Shown: positions 8,632-17,486, counted from the stretch's first letter. The stretch is DNA of 64,000 bases from Clostridia bacterium (GCA_902363595.1 CABJAP010000014.1:1-64000); one strand, 5' to 3'. The notes: generated by a model not told the origin, from the letters alone. Numbers and translations: made by a program.

Positions 8632-9336
8632 ATGTTAACGCGCAATTTTTTTATCACGGTATTTCGGTATTTTTTATTTCTTTTAGGCATCTTTACAATT
8701 TCATTGGGCATTGCTTTTTCCACTTGCTCCGGCCTTGGAACGACACCGCTGGCAAGCCTGCCCTATTCTCTGAGCCTGGGCTTTGACCTGACAATGGGAA
8801 GCTTTATGATGCTCCTTAATCTTGTTTGTTTTCTCGGACAAGTTTTACTTTTGCGAAAAAATTTCCCAAAGCTCTGGATTCTGCAGCTGCCAGCCGCATT
8901 TGTTTTCGGCTGGATGACCGATTTTTCCAATTCGATCCTTTCCTGGCTTCATCCGGGAAGTTATGCCGCTCAGCTGGGTTGTCTGGCTGCCGGGATCTTT
9001 TTAGTAGCATTAGGACTCAGCATCGAGGTTTCCGCCAACACCATTATGCTGTCCGTGGACGGATTTGTAAAAGCGATCGTAATCGCTGCTCATAAGAACT
9101 TCGGAAAGACAAAAGTAACCTTGGATATCACGCTGGTCAGCCTGAGTGTACTTGTCTCTTTATTCATGCTCCACCGTGTTCAAGGAGTCCGGGAAGGAAC
9201 GGTTCTTGCCGCTCTGCTGGTGGGAACGCTCAGCCGCATCTTAGCGCCGCAGATTAGCAGATGGGTACCAAAAGTACGGGAAAAAGTAGCTGTAGAAATT
9301 TCCAAAGGCCACAGCGCTGAGTCAGAGGTTGTTTAA
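8632..9336 (+). CDS. YczE/YitT-like membrane protein (DUF6198-type)
   Basis: 234 residues with five to six hydrophobic segments. The N-terminal FLFLLGIFTISLGIAFSTCSGLGTTP and the following LASLPYSLSLGFDLTMGSFMMLLN are characteristic of the YczE/YyaS family of small integral membrane proteins, whose function is not firmly known (some are linked to transport). ATG preceded by AAGGAGGACCC. The gene is monocistronic: repeat copy 2 lies upstream and a convergent terminator at 9346-9384 downstream. Confidence 0.75.
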   Translation: MLTRNFFITVFRYFLFLLGIFTISLGIAFSTCSGLGTTPLASLPYSLSLGFDLTMGSFMMLLNLVCFLGQVLLLRKNFPKLWILQLPAAFVFGWMTDFSNSILSWLHPGSYAAQLGCLAAGIFLVALGLSIEVSANTIMLSVDGFVKAIVIAAHKNFGKTKVTLDITLVSLSVLVSLFMLHRVQGVREGTVLAALLVGTLSRILAPQISRWVPKVREKVAVEISKGHSAESEVV

Positions 9337-9345
9337 ATTAGTTTT

Positions 9346-9384
9346 ATAAAGGGACCAACTGCGCACGCAGCCGGTCCCTTTTAT
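9346..9384. terminator. Bidirectional terminator between convergent genes
   Basis: ATAAAGGGACC (9346-9356) pairs with GGTCCCTTTTAT (9373-9384) around a small inner CTGCGCACGCAG stem. T-rich sequence is present on both sides, so it can end both the YczE-like gene and the DUF5131 gene. Confidence 0.75.
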
Positions 9385-9401
9385 CGTTTTTGGAGTTCCG
9401 A

Positions 9402-10124
9402 TCAAAATAATCGTTTGCCGTCTAAAATGCTAATATCCAGCTCTTTTGCCCGGCTGGATTGCTTAAAAGGGTTGATTTTTTCCACCACACCGTCATGTTT
9501 AAAGAACGAACCTGTATTCTTGAACCAGAAGGTCACATTTGCATCTACGCACTGCCGGCGAATATCCAGGACCCAGTCATAGTCGCATTGACGAGCATCC
9601 CTGCCCGTTTCACCGCCAACAGTAACATGGTCCACCCCATGGAGATAAGGGGTCAGATCGATGGCTTCCAAAAGCGGCGCGCAGCCGATAAACCGCCGTT
9701 TGATCGGATAGGACAAAAATAACGGCAGTCGATAATCCGCCAATTCCTGGTTCTCAACGGTGCAGCCGATATTTACATTTTCGTAGCCGTCTCCCCAATC
9801 CGCCGGGAGTGATACAGGGAAGCGGTCGATCCGTTTTGTCAAAATTAGAAAGTCTATATCCGTTCTCTGCTTAATCATAGCCCAAACATCTTTGCGCCAC
9901 TCATCCGCCTCAGGCAGAAAAAAGTCAGTTGCAAAGCAGGTGGACAAAATCTTGTTTCCCTTAATATTGTACTCGCCATTGGCCTTGGTTCTGATCGGCC
10001 AATCAAATTTATCCGTTTTTGTAATCGTATTCTGCCCATAACGTTTTGCATGCGGCCCGTAAAAATAGCAATTTGTGCAGCCCTCGCTGATTTTATAACA
10101 TCCTGTCCATGGTTCCCAATTCAT
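9402..10124 (-). CDS. DUF5131 family protein (phage Gp37/Gp68-like)
   Basis: 240 residues starting MNWEPWTGCYKISEGCTNCY, in which three cysteines are spaced C-x6-C-x2-C, the hallmark of DUF5131 (phage protein Gp37/Gp68 family), a radical-SAM-like fold of unknown function. Further family features are LSTCFATDFFLPEAD, IDFLILTKRIDRF, NVNIGCTVENQ and HVTVGGETGRDAR. ATG preceded by AAAAGGAGAAATT. Same strand as yaaA upstream, 62 bases apart; they may be co-transcribed. The family is found in phages and scattered bacterial genomes, so horizontal origin is possible. Confidence 0.85.
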   Translation of the reverse strand: MNWEPWTGCYKISEGCTNCYFYGPHAKRYGQNTITKTDKFDWPIRTKANGEYNIKGNKILSTCFATDFFLPEADEWRKDVWAMIKQRTDIDFLILTKRIDRFPVSLPADWGDGYENVNIGCTVENQELADYRLPLFLSYPIKRRFIGCAPLLEAIDLTPYLHGVDHVTVGGETGRDARQCDYDWVLDIRRQCVDANVTFWFKNTGSFFKHDGVVEKINPFKQSSRAKELDISILDGKRLF

Positions 10125-10186
10125 AATTTCTCCTTTTATAATGCCCTTGCGTATCCGCGCAGGTCATCGTCTTTTTCGCCAAGTAC

Positions 10187-10936
10187 CTACGAATTTTTTC
10201 TTACAAATACATATTCCTTTTCTGACGATAAGCCTTCTTCAAATATGTAGCGGGGATGGTCAAGCAGCTTTAGTTCTTCCGCTTCGGCAATTTGATTTTC
10301 CGCCATAAATCGCACCATTTCCCCTCTGGCCATCTTTGCCTGTGTTGCCTTTTGAATGACCTTACCGTCCTTCCATTCTCCAAAGATGCAGGTGATAAAT
10401 CGATCTTCCGGCTGAAGATATGGCTCAATGCATTTGGAGTATTCTTTTGATGCCAGATTGATAATTGTTCTGCTTTCATCGATTACCTGTTCATATAGCT
10501 TGTGCCCCCAGAAATCATACAAATCCTTTTTTCCGTCCAGGCCTGCTTTGGCTTGCATCTCCAGACGATATGGAACCACTCCGTCCAGCGGCCTTAACAC
10601 ACCGTAAAAGCCGGATAAAATCCGCAGCTTCTCCTGAACATAATCCCATGCGTTTTTACTGAATACCTTGGGCGCCATGTATTGGTATTGGATGCCTTCA
10701 TAAGAAAGCAGCGCCGGTGTCAAATTCCGCTCCAAGTCCATATCGGCAAACCGCTGAAAATTCAATTCCGCAATTTTGTCGCTGCATGCCCACAAAGACT
10801 TGGCTTCCCGGTAAGTTAAGGCCCTCATCCATGCCGCCAGCTGCTTTGCTTCTTCCAGGAAACAGGGCAGCTTTGCTGCGGCAAACACATCGTTGTCCAC
10901 ATTCATTTTCTTTGCTGGCGAAATAATAATTTTCAT
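10187..10936 (-). CDS. yaaA: Peroxide stress protein YaaA (UPF0246)
   Basis: 249 residues, the family's usual length. The N-terminal MKIIISPAKKM, the central YSGLLSYEG-like LLSYEGIQYQYM, FYGVLRPLDGVVPYRLEMQAK and DLYDFWG are YaaA family motifs. YaaA in E. coli lowers intracellular free iron and limits DNA damage during hydrogen peroxide exposure; it is cytoplasmic and binds DNA. The ATG has GGAGAAACGACC upstream. The 468-bp region upstream holds the large inverted repeat described separately. Confidence 0.9.
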   Translation of the reverse strand: MKIIISPAKKMNVDNDVFAAAKLPCFLEEAKQLAAWMRALTYREAKSLWACSDKIAELNFQRFADMDLERNLTPALLSYEGIQYQYMAPKVFSKNAWDYVQEKLRILSGFYGVLRPLDGVVPYRLEMQAKAGLDGKKDLYDFWGHKLYEQVIDESRTIINLASKEYSKCIEPYLQPEDRFITCIFGEWKDGKVIQKATQAKMARGEMVRFMAENQIAEAEELKLLDHPRYIFEEGLSSEKEYVFVRKNS

Positions 10937-11072
10937 GGTCGTTTCTCCATTGGCCGCAGGGCTGGTTATTCATGAAATACAGGAAATGGAATCATCTGGG
11001 TAAAAACAGAAAATATTTTGTGAAATTTACGCATGCTTCCGACTAGCGGACAATAATATAAAAAATTTCTCA

Positions 11073-11306
11073 ATTTCTATTCGAAACACCACAATTTGAA
11101 ACCAATGTCCATATAAATTAGGGCAGTTTCCGCAATATCTGGCTTAAAATATACAAATATTGGATTATTGGCAACAAGTTAGTGCAAACTATTTTCAATA
11201 AAGTTGGATGGAATAGCAAATTAATTACACCGGCCCCATGAAATGCAAAAAATACTCCAAATTTATATGGACATTGCTCTGATTTTCGCCCATTTCGAAT
11301 AGAAAT
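11073..11306. repeat. 234-bp imperfect inverted repeat (MITE-like or long-hairpin element)
   Basis: The outer arms ATTTCTATTCGAAA (11073-11086) and TTTCGAATAGAAAT (11293-11306) are perfectly complementary. A second pair nested inside, ATGTCCATATAAATT (11105-11119) and AATTTATATGGACAT (11260-11274), is also perfect. The ~140-bp middle has no ORF of note. Two nested perfect arms at matching spacing point to one long folding unit, either a non-autonomous element or a structured RNA. Nothing else is seen in the 10937-11404 gap. Confidence 0.7.
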
Positions 11307-11404
11307 CAGTAAAATAACTGAAAACCCGGGCAGCTCCGGGGCATCCAGCCCCAAGCTCTATCAGTCCCGGCCCAGGCCTCGATCCAGCGGCTCAAAGTTA
11401 TCGC

Positions 11405-11713
11405 TTACTTTTGCAGATCATTCTCCGCCTTACACTGTTCAACCGGATACTTTTCTCTGTTTTTCTCAATCTTTCTCAGCATTTCCTGCTTCATATCAAT
11501 GCCGATCTTATCACTGAGCATCAAGCAGTAAAGCATGACGTCGGCAATTTCGTCGCTGAGAGCTTCTAAATCGTATTGATTGTCCCATTGAAAGCATTCC
11601 AGTAGTTCTCCTGCCTCGATCGTAATGGATTTTGCCAGGTTTTCCGGTGTGTGGTATGGCTCCCAGTTTCGTTCTTCGTTGAATTGGCGGAGGATGTGAA
11701 TGATGTCGTTCAT
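11405..11713 (-). CDS. MazG-like nucleotide pyrophosphohydrolase
   Basis: 102 residues from the ATG at 11713, which has AAGGAGACC ahead of it; the frame is open for 65 more codons upstream but that part is not protein-like. The helical pattern ITIEAGELLECFQW followed by LSDEIADVMLYCLML gives the E-x-x-E and E-x-x-D Mg2+-binding pairs of MazG/dCTPase-type all-alpha NTP pyrophosphohydrolases, which hydrolyse non-canonical or excess nucleoside triphosphates to monophosphates. NWEPYHTPENLAKS is typical of the small single-domain branch. Downstream member of a leftward accessory cluster. Confidence 0.85.
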   Translation of the reverse strand: MNDIIHILRQFNEERNWEPYHTPENLAKSITIEAGELLECFQWDNQYDLEALSDEIADVMLYCLMLSDKIGIDMKQEMLRKIEKNREKYPVEQCKAENDLQK

Positions 11714-11911
11714 GGCGGTCTCCTTGTTCTTATTCGTATTGCATATAGTATACGATGAAATTCGAACGACCGCAAGCTCACTACCAGCGTCACATATTAT
11801 CTTACAAGTATCAGGTATATTTTTCCTGTTCATGCCTATTGCTCTGGTGTGAGGGCACTCCTCATTTAAACAGCCATACAAGACCTTTTCGCGGACCTCT
11901 CTTAGCAATCC

Positions 11912-12400
11912 TCACCCCATCGGCAAAAAGCTAATGATTTTTCTACGGATATCTTCCATCAAAGCTTGATATTGATACATATCCAACTTGCATAGTAGTG
12001 TTATTTCGTTTCGCGAATAATCTTCCATAAGCAGCCTTGTAAATAACCTCTCCTCTGCTGTCAAAGCCCTAGCGAATTCTCTAAAAAGAATCTGCCTCTC
12101 TATACTTCTTTCCTCGCCTCTGATAAGACTGATCGTCTCATTATATGTATCAATTGAAAACGGGCTTTCCCTGCAGAACCTCTTATTTATCCTCTTTCTC
12201 TCATAATCAAAGCCGTCATTCAAACATTGCATAACATATAATTCATATGAACTAATCCCCACCTCATACGTCATTTCTGCGAAATAGATACTTGACCACG
12301 CGACTGATTCTTTATCAATATTTTTTAGACTATAACCATATCTTTTATAAGCTTTTTGAATTAGGGCATTATAATAGGCCTCATCTGGAACCATTTTCAT
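11912..12400 (-). CDS. Sigma-70 region 4-like accessory protein (function unknown)
   Basis: 162 residues. The C-terminal third, LTAEERLFTRLLMEDYSRNEITLLCKLDMYQYQALMEDIRRKI, follows the sigma region 4 pattern (helix, turn, recognition helix, basic tail), though with weak similarity; the N-terminal ~100 residues are unlike region 2 and not recognised. It may be a phage/element-type transcription regulator. Its ATG directly abuts the stop codon of the upstream gene (zero-base spacing), so the two are translationally coupled and probably work together. Confidence 0.5.
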   Translation of the reverse strand: MKMVPDEAYYNALIQKAYKRYGYSLKNIDKESVAWSSIYFAEMTYEVGISSYELYVMQCLNDGFDYERKRINKRFCRESPFSIDTYNETISLIRGEERSIERQILFREFARALTAEERLFTRLLMEDYSRNEITLLCKLDMYQYQALMEDIRRKIISFLPMG

Positions 12401-12796
12401 TTACACAATCACATCTTCTATCTTTAAATTTCTTTTCTTTCTTGTGGATTTAGGCATTACATTTTGGTCTAATATGCCCATCCAGAGCTCATTCTCTTTT
12501 TCCCACTTAATCGCATATCTAACCGGAAGCTTTATCTTATGCTCAGCAAATTTTCTTGCTATTGTAGTTATTTTTAATGAACCACTTTTAGGCAGTTTCA
12601 TCGATCCTTCATGAGCTGAAATAATTATGGATTTAAGATCTTTTGAAAGTAGTATATTTTGTGGCTCATCCTTTAACTTTTCCATAAGTTTTCCATTAAT
12701 ATTCAGTTTACCATTAGCAGTTATCGTTACAGCATAAAGACTCCGTACCGGTTCATCGGGTTTCACTTCAAAATATTGAGAATAATCAATTTTCAT
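12401..12796 (-). CDS. Small protein with AbrB-like start, function unknown
   Basis: 131 residues, ATG preceded by AAGGAGGCACCAA. Residues ~24-60 (VTITANGKLNINGKLMEKLKD..ILLSKDLKSIII) resemble the swapped-hairpin strand pattern of AbrB/SpoVT DNA-binding domains; the rest (KFAEHKIKLPVRYAIKWEKENELWMGILD) continues beta-rich. AbrB-type proteins are DNA-binding antitoxins or transition regulators, but this similarity is weak. It is translated immediately before the sigma-like gene with no gap. No family can be named with confidence. Confidence 0.45.
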   Translation of the reverse strand: MKIDYSQYFEVKPDEPVRSLYAVTITANGKLNINGKLMEKLKDEPQNILLSKDLKSIIISAHEGSMKLPKSGSLKITTIARKFAEHKIKLPVRYAIKWEKENELWMGILDQNVMPKSTRKKRNLKIEDVIV

Positions 12797-12925
12797 TTGG
12801 TGCCTCCTTTTTTATATGTTTATTAAATTTTATGATAAAACTGAGCAAATTAAAATTCTTGGAGTTTTATTTCTCATATGGGAAGTTTCAATGGTTGGCT
12901 AGATTGCATATCTCTTACCTTTAGC

Positions 12926-13525
12926 TCATTTTTCTATGTTCTCTTTACGCGAAATAACATTGATCCATTTACCCTGACAATCAGCCCTAGCATCTTCCGA
13001 TATCTTCCACTCCACGCATTCCAAGCCGTTTTCTCTGCAGAATAATAAGTCAAGCTCTTTTTCCGTGTAGTCATTATAAAACCGCATTTGTTCTACACGT
13101 TCCTGATTTCCATATTTAAAAGACGTATATAAAACGCCGCGGTCTTTTAATGCTGCTGCTAATCGTGTAAGCATTTCGGGCATATCCCGCTTTCTAATGT
13201 GCAATAGCGACGCGCATGCCCAAATCCCATCATATCGACCTATTTCATCTATCTCATCGAAACATTTACATTGGACTTCCTGTCCGATATATGCAGCGGC
13301 CAGTTCACACAGTGTCCGGGAGCCATCCATAGCCGCCACATCATAGCCCAATTCTTGAAATGCCTTGGTATCCCTGCCGCTTCCACAGCCAAGGTCAAGG
13401 ATTAATCCTCCTTGGGGTATGTATGCTAAAAACATTTTGTATTGCTTGGACATATCTGCATTTATGGTATTTTCGCAGAATTCCAGCGCATGCTGCTCAT
13501 AATATTCTAACGTTTTGTCCTTCAT
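12926..13525 (-). CDS. SAM-dependent methyltransferase, class I
   Basis: 199 residues from the ATG at 13523-13525. Motif I ILDLGCGSGRDTKAFQELGYDVAAMDGS (read in pieces, residues ~45-75) is the Rossmann SAM-binding loop, and the later YDGIWACASLLHIRKRDM is motif IV/post-I. Length and the LLHI stretch fit small methyltransferase type 11/TehB-like enzymes; the substrate is unknown. The start overlaps the TAA of the HNH gene by one base (TAATG), so translation is coupled; an in-frame TTG four codons upstream is a poorer start. Pairing with a nuclease raises the possibility of a modification function, but no NPPY or PC DNA-methylase motif is present. Confidence 0.8.
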   Translation of the reverse strand: MKDKTLEYYEQHALEFCENTINADMSKQYKMFLAYIPQGGLILDLGCGSGRDTKAFQELGYDVAAMDGSRTLCELAAAYIGQEVQCKCFDEIDEIGRYDGIWACASLLHIRKRDMPEMLTRLAAALKDRGVLYTSFKYGNQERVEQMRFYNDYTEKELDLLFCRENGLECVEWKISEDARADCQGKWINVISRKENIEK

Positions 13526-14622
13526 TATAAAATCCAATTCCGAAACCCAAGGTTCCTCGCCGACTGATAAACCGGAGAAACGATATCTTCAAGCCTTTTG
13601 CAAAACTCCGGCATTTCCAGACCTTCTTGGTATAACCGCTGCGCTTCTATGGTATTGATATGCTCTCTCTGACAAACTTCAAATTCTTTATGTACCTTTT
13701 CGTTTTGCCATATCAACTGATACGACTGATATTCGATCTCACATAGCCTTGGGAAATAGATCGTCCAATCCGGGAGATGATTGCTCTTGCTGCTGTTAAT
13801 GCTTCGCGTTGTCGGACTCAAATTCCAGAACTCGTCATGAGCGACATAGGACCAAGGAATGAAATGGTCGATAGAAATATCGCTGTTATCTAAGACTTTT
13901 TTGCTGTAAATATCTTTTAAAGGTTTCACCCTTGATACTAATTTCCAATATCGTTTAATTTTCTCCAGTTTTCGTTCCTGCGGCGGTGCAAGCTTATTGA
14001 CAATTCCAGGAACGCTGGGGTTCCGCCGCTGCAAATATTGGATCAAATGATATTGTATCCAGCCAATAATAATGTCCTGATTATGCCGGATATAGGATAC
14101 CCACTCGTCCTGTATTTCAATCTCACTATCCAAACCGGAAATTTGCACAAAATAGTACATCAGCCGCTTCTTTTGATTGATCCTTTGAGCAAGCAATTTC
14201 CTTGAAATTTTCCAATCGTTCCCCTTGATGTCATCCAGGAAAGGCGCTTGCAGCCGATACGGGACTTGCTCTGTCAATCTGCGTTTTCTGCTTCTAAATT
14301 CTTTATCCTCACAATTTTCAAGAAATAGCGTAACCCTATCCTTTTTCTCAGAAGGTTTCAGACCGCTGATGCCGGATATGTAGTCAACGATGGCTTCCAG
14401 ATTGTCCACAGGGCCTAAGTTCAGCTTATACTCGGAAACCATATACCATGTATCCGCAATCATGCTGTTGATCAATTCATCATAGGTAAGCCTTGTCTTT
14501 CCTTGAATCACTTTCTTCACTATCGCCTGAAACCAAAAGAGTTTGTAGCTTTCGCTCTTGTTGTCAAACAGGCGGGATAGATATTTAACTTCTACATTTG
14601 CTGATTGTGGCAAGTATATCAT
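13525..14622 (-). CDS. HNH endonuclease domain protein
   Basis: 365 residues from the ATG at 14622, which has AAAGGAG 5 bases upstream; the frame extends 8 codons further without a signal. The C-terminal third contains DISIDHFIPWSYVAHDEFWN and LSPTTRSINSSKSNHLP, a D-H...N...N/K HNH catalytic core without zinc-ribbon cysteines. The first ~250 residues are predicted helical and not recognised. HNH proteins of this layout act as DNA endonucleases in mobile elements and defence loci. It is co-transcribed with the methyltransferase downstream (1-base overlap). Confidence 0.75.
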   Translation of the reverse strand: MIYLPQSANVEVKYLSRLFDNKSESYKLFWFQAIVKKVIQGKTRLTYDELINSMIADTWYMVSEYKLNLGPVDNLEAIVDYISGISGLKPSEKKDRVTLFLENCEDKEFRSRKRRLTEQVPYRLQAPFLDDIKGNDWKISRKLLAQRINQKKRLMYYFVQISGLDSEIEIQDEWVSYIRHNQDIIIGWIQYHLIQYLQRRNPSVPGIVNKLAPPQERKLEKIKRYWKLVSRVKPLKDIYSKKVLDNSDISIDHFIPWSYVAHDEFWNLSPTTRSINSSKSNHLPDWTIYFPRLCEIEYQSYQLIWQNEKVHKEFEVCQREHINTIEAQRLYQEGLEMPEFCKRLEDIVSPVYQSARNLGFRNWIL

Positions 14623-14693
14623 ATCGGCTCCTTTGCTCCGTTTCATTGTGTTATAATAAAAAGAATCTCTCTAAGACTTCCATGCTTACGCGT

Positions 14694-15803
14694 TTAACCC
14701 TCTTCATTCCAATTGACTTCATTATCAGGGAAAAATATATTTGTTCCAAGATATTTTTCCACATATTCGAAACAGCGTTTATAATCACTGCTTATAAGAA
14801 ATTCTTTTAGTTGCTGACGATTTATATGTTCAACGCTTGCACAAGCCTCCCGGAAGCCTTCATTTCTGATTACAAAATAAATGGAGCTGGGGATTTTCCC
14901 ACAATTTACAAGAGCATGTATACTTGTACAATTTTCTTCTAGCACGCCCTCACTTGGAACAAGCTCCCATCGAATTATTTCCTTTTGCTCTTTTTTTCGC
15001 CTGTTTAATTTAGCATCCTCAAAAAGAATACATTTTGTTTCAAAAGCCACTTGCTCAATCGTACATGCATGGTCTTTTAAAGTATTGTTTTCAATCTGTT
15101 TTATACATACATTAATTTTCTCCATCTCATATTCATCAATCTCATATAGCAGATCGCCAAAAAGCTCTTTTTCTAAATAAGGCAGGATTAAAGCAACAAA
15201 AATTATCAGCAGGAGAGCAGAATAACTAATAACTGCAGCGAAACCCATGGTTTCGCTGTCCGTTACGATCACCTGGCTTAAAAACACACTGGAGAACGAT
15301 ATTAATACAGTGCGCATGAAATCCTTTGCATCATAAAATAGCTTGCTATGCTTTTTCAAAAACTGTTTTCTCTCATAAAAAATTTCAATCCTTTTTTTCT
15401 CTATATAACTTATAATTACATCACTTGCATATATTTCATTAATCTTTTTAATGCAGAGCAAATATTGAATATTTTTGTTATCGCTCAATTTATATTTATC
15501 TATAAACTTGAAAACAAATTCTTCATCATATCCAGTGTAATCATGCATATTAATGAATCCCTTTTTTATGAGTTTAATGATTTTAATTAAAAGATATGCA
15601 GCAAACACAACTGGTAAAGTTAAAAATATATAATAGCTTGTCAGGCCAAATAGTTTACCAACATACTTATATGCCGTAAAGTTCAGTAAAATTAAACCGA
15701 TCGCGCAAATAATGACAGCTAGTAAAAATAAAAATATTTCCCATATCCAAAATTTGCTGTTTTTATAAATGGTTCTTAATGTGCGCGCTTGTCGTTTTCG
15801 CAT
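14694..15803 (-). CDS. Membrane protein with four predicted helices, function unknown
   Basis: 369 residues. Two adjacent hydrophobic segments at ~18-45 and ~53-75 and another pair at ~165-215 (VLISFSSVFLSQVIV, ISYSALLLIIFVALILPYL) are separated by ~90 charged residues; the last ~150 residues are soluble and predicted cytoplasmic. ATG preceded by GGGAGAACTTC. No family was recognised. AT-richness is higher than in the flanking metabolic genes, fitting acquisition. It lies 71 bases upstream of the HNH gene on the same strand and may be part of that cluster. Confidence 0.55.
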   Translation of the reverse strand: MRKRQARTLRTIYKNSKFWIWEIFLFLLAVIICAIGLILLNFTAYKYVGKLFGLTSYYIFLTLPVVFAAYLLIKIIKLIKKGFINMHDYTGYDEEFVFKFIDKYKLSDNKNIQYLLCIKKINEIYASDVIISYIEKKRIEIFYERKQFLKKHSKLFYDAKDFMRTVLISFSSVFLSQVIVTDSETMGFAAVISYSALLLIIFVALILPYLEKELFGDLLYEIDEYEMEKINVCIKQIENNTLKDHACTIEQVAFETKCILFEDAKLNRRKKEQKEIIRWELVPSEGVLEENCTSIHALVNCGKIPSSIYFVIRNEGFREACASVEHINRQQLKEFLISSDYKRCFEYVEKYLGTNIFFPDNEVNWNEEG

Positions 15804-15959
15804 GAAGTTCTCCCGTAAAATGGTTGGTTGGCAATTGGCAGTCTTTTCCCTTTAAATCCATCTTACTGTATTTCTTTTATACAGTCAAGAAAACGGGGCG
15901 CAGCCTTGGGATGAGCATGGAGGAACTTGTTCAGTACGGCTTGTGATGAAAGAAAAAAC

Positions 15960-16068
15960 GTGTGCATGACGGAATCAAAGATTCCTATGCACACATGTCG
16001 CTGACAAGCAGCGACGCTTCGAAAGGTACGTTCTTTGATATTCCGTCAATATCGATTTCATCGATATT
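15960..16068. other. Cluster of hairpins with alternative pairing
   Basis: Within 110 bases there are three perfect or near-perfect stems: GTGTGCAT..GGAATC/GATTCC..ATGCACAC (15960-15994), GTCGCTG/CAGCGAC (15997-16015) and AATATCGAT/ATCGATATT (16048-16068). In addition GACGGAATCAAAG (15968-15980) can pair with CTTTGATATTCCGTC (16033-16047), which excludes the first stem. The 15804-16166 gap contains no gene; a short frame ending ..SLGMSMEELVQYGL near 15945 could be a gene remnant. Confidence 0.4.
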
Positions 16069-16080
16069 TCCTGCATAATT

Positions 16081-16123
16081 AAAAATTGCAGTAGGTTTGC
16101 AAAACTTACAAATCTACTGCAAT
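16081..16123 (-). terminator. Terminator of the eight-gene pyrimidine operon
   Basis: On the minus strand ATTGCAGTAGATTTG pairs with CAAACCTACTGCAAT (one mismatch) and is followed by TTTTTAATT. It lies ~45 bases after the aminotransferase stop. Confidence 0.8.
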
Positions 16124-16166
16124 CATAGATGCCAAGCGGGCCTATGGAACAAATTTTTTACAACAA

Positions 16167-17486
16167 TCAAATCATCCCATCCACCGAATCCAGTACCCGA
16201 TCCAAAATCGCCATTGCCTCCCGCAGCTCTTCTTCTGCAATAATCAGCGGCGGCGCCACCACGATCATATTCTCATGGGAGTAAGTGAAAAAACCTTCTT
16301 TCATCAACATACCGATGATCTTTGGCATCCTTCCATCCGGATCGCAGTTAAAGGACACCACCGGCGTTCCCTTTTCATCTTTCACAATCTCCATGGCTGA
16401 AAAAAGGCCAATCTGCCTGATTTCTCCCACACACGGATGTTTCTGCGAAAGCTCATCCAAGATGCCCCGCAGCACATTCCCCTGCTTTTTCACATTTTCT
16501 TCTATGTGCAAACGCTCATATTCTTTAATCGCCGCCACGGCCGCCGCGCAGCCCATTGGGTGGGCGTTATAGGTGAGGCCGCACATCATTTTATGATCGT
16601 CAAAATACTTCTGAATTTTTTCAGAAACAAGGACGCCGCCGATGGGAACGTATCCGCAGGTTATTCCTTTGGCAAACGTCACCAAATCCGGTTCAATACC
16701 GTAATTCTGGAAGGCAAAGGCTTTTCCTGTGCGGTACCAGCCTGCCATAACCTCATCACAAACCATGACAATACCATATTTGGTACACAAATCACGAACC
16801 CCTTTCATCCACTTTTGAGGCGGAATCAGAACGCCGTTTGACCCTACCACGGTTTCCAGGAATATGGCAGCGATACTTTCCGGGCCTTCATAAAGAACCT
16901 GGTTTTCCAGCAGCTCCAGATAGAAATCCGCCGCATCGTCCTCATCCGTAAATACAACCTGCTTAGGTGCTCTATAAGCGTAAGGACCGTCGTATTTGAT
17001 GAATCCGGCAGGTCCGGGTTCATTGGCGAAATGCCGCGGTTCGCCGGTAAGCATACCTGCGCCTGCTGATGATCCGTGGTAGCAGCGATACATGGAGAAA
17101 ATTTTCCACCGGCCCGTATATTGTTTTGCCATTTTGATCGCGTTTTCATTGGATTCCGCCCCGGCATTGGTAAAAAAGACTTTTGCGTTCTTCATGCCCG
17201 ACAATTTTACAACCGCCTCCGCAGCGTCAGACCGGACATCAACAGCAAAAGCCGGACTGATAAAGGGAAGTTTCTCTGCCTGCTCTTTGATGGCCTGGAC
17301 GATAGCTTTATTGCCGTGGCCCAGATTGGAGTTTACCAGCTGGGAGGACATATCATAATACCGGTTTCCCTCTTCATCCCAGAAATAAATGCCGTCTGCT
17401 TTTGTAATGACTTTGGGATCGATCCCTTTTTGCGCACTCCATGAATGCAAATTATATTGTAAGCTTTTTTCTTTTATTAGAGACAT
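16167..17486 (-). CDS. Class III aminotransferase, probably beta-alanine (omega-amino acid) transaminase
   Basis: 439 residues, usual length for PLP fold-type I class III enzymes. Landmarks: DGIYFWDEEGNRYYDMSSQL, FTNAGAESNENAIKMAK (PLP phosphate region), YHGSSAGAGMLTG, VMVCDEVMAGWYRTGK (Asp to the pyridine N) and TFAKGITCGYVPIGG with the Schiff-base lysine. Such enzymes use omega-amino acids (beta-alanine, taurine, GABA) and pyruvate or 2-oxoglutarate. As last gene of an operon encoding the reductive pyrimidine pathway, it most simply converts beta-alanine (or 3-aminoisobutyrate) to malonate semialdehyde; this is inferred from context. An 84-base gap separates it from the HAD gene. Taurine or GABA specificity cannot be excluded. 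Confidence 0.85.
   Translation of the reverse strand: MSLIKEKSLQYNLHSWSAQKGIDPKVITKADGIYFWDEEGNRYYDMSSQLVNSNLGHGNKAIVQAIKEQAEKLPFISPAFAVDVRSDAAEAVVKLSGMKNAKVFFTNAGAESNENAIKMAKQYTGRWKIFSMYRCYHGSSAGAGMLTGEPRHFANEPGPAGFIKYDGPYAYRAPKQVVFTDEDDAADFYLELLENQVLYEGPESIAAIFLETVVGSNGVLIPPQKWMKGVRDLCTKYGIVMVCDEVMAGWYRTGKAFAFQNYGIEPDLVTFAKGITCGYVPIGGVLVSEKIQKYFDDHKMMCGLTYNAHPMGCAAAVAAIKEYERLHIEENVKKQGNVLRGILDELSQKHPCVGEIRQIGLFSAMEIVKDEKGTPVVSFNCDPDGRMPKIIGMLMKEGFFTYSHENMIVVAPPLIIAEEELREAMAILDRVLDSVDGMI

Noticed and set aside
11714..11908. N-terminal extension of the MazG-like gene
   Set aside because: The internal ATG has AAGGAGACC at ideal spacing, and the upstream 65 codons do not resemble the family.
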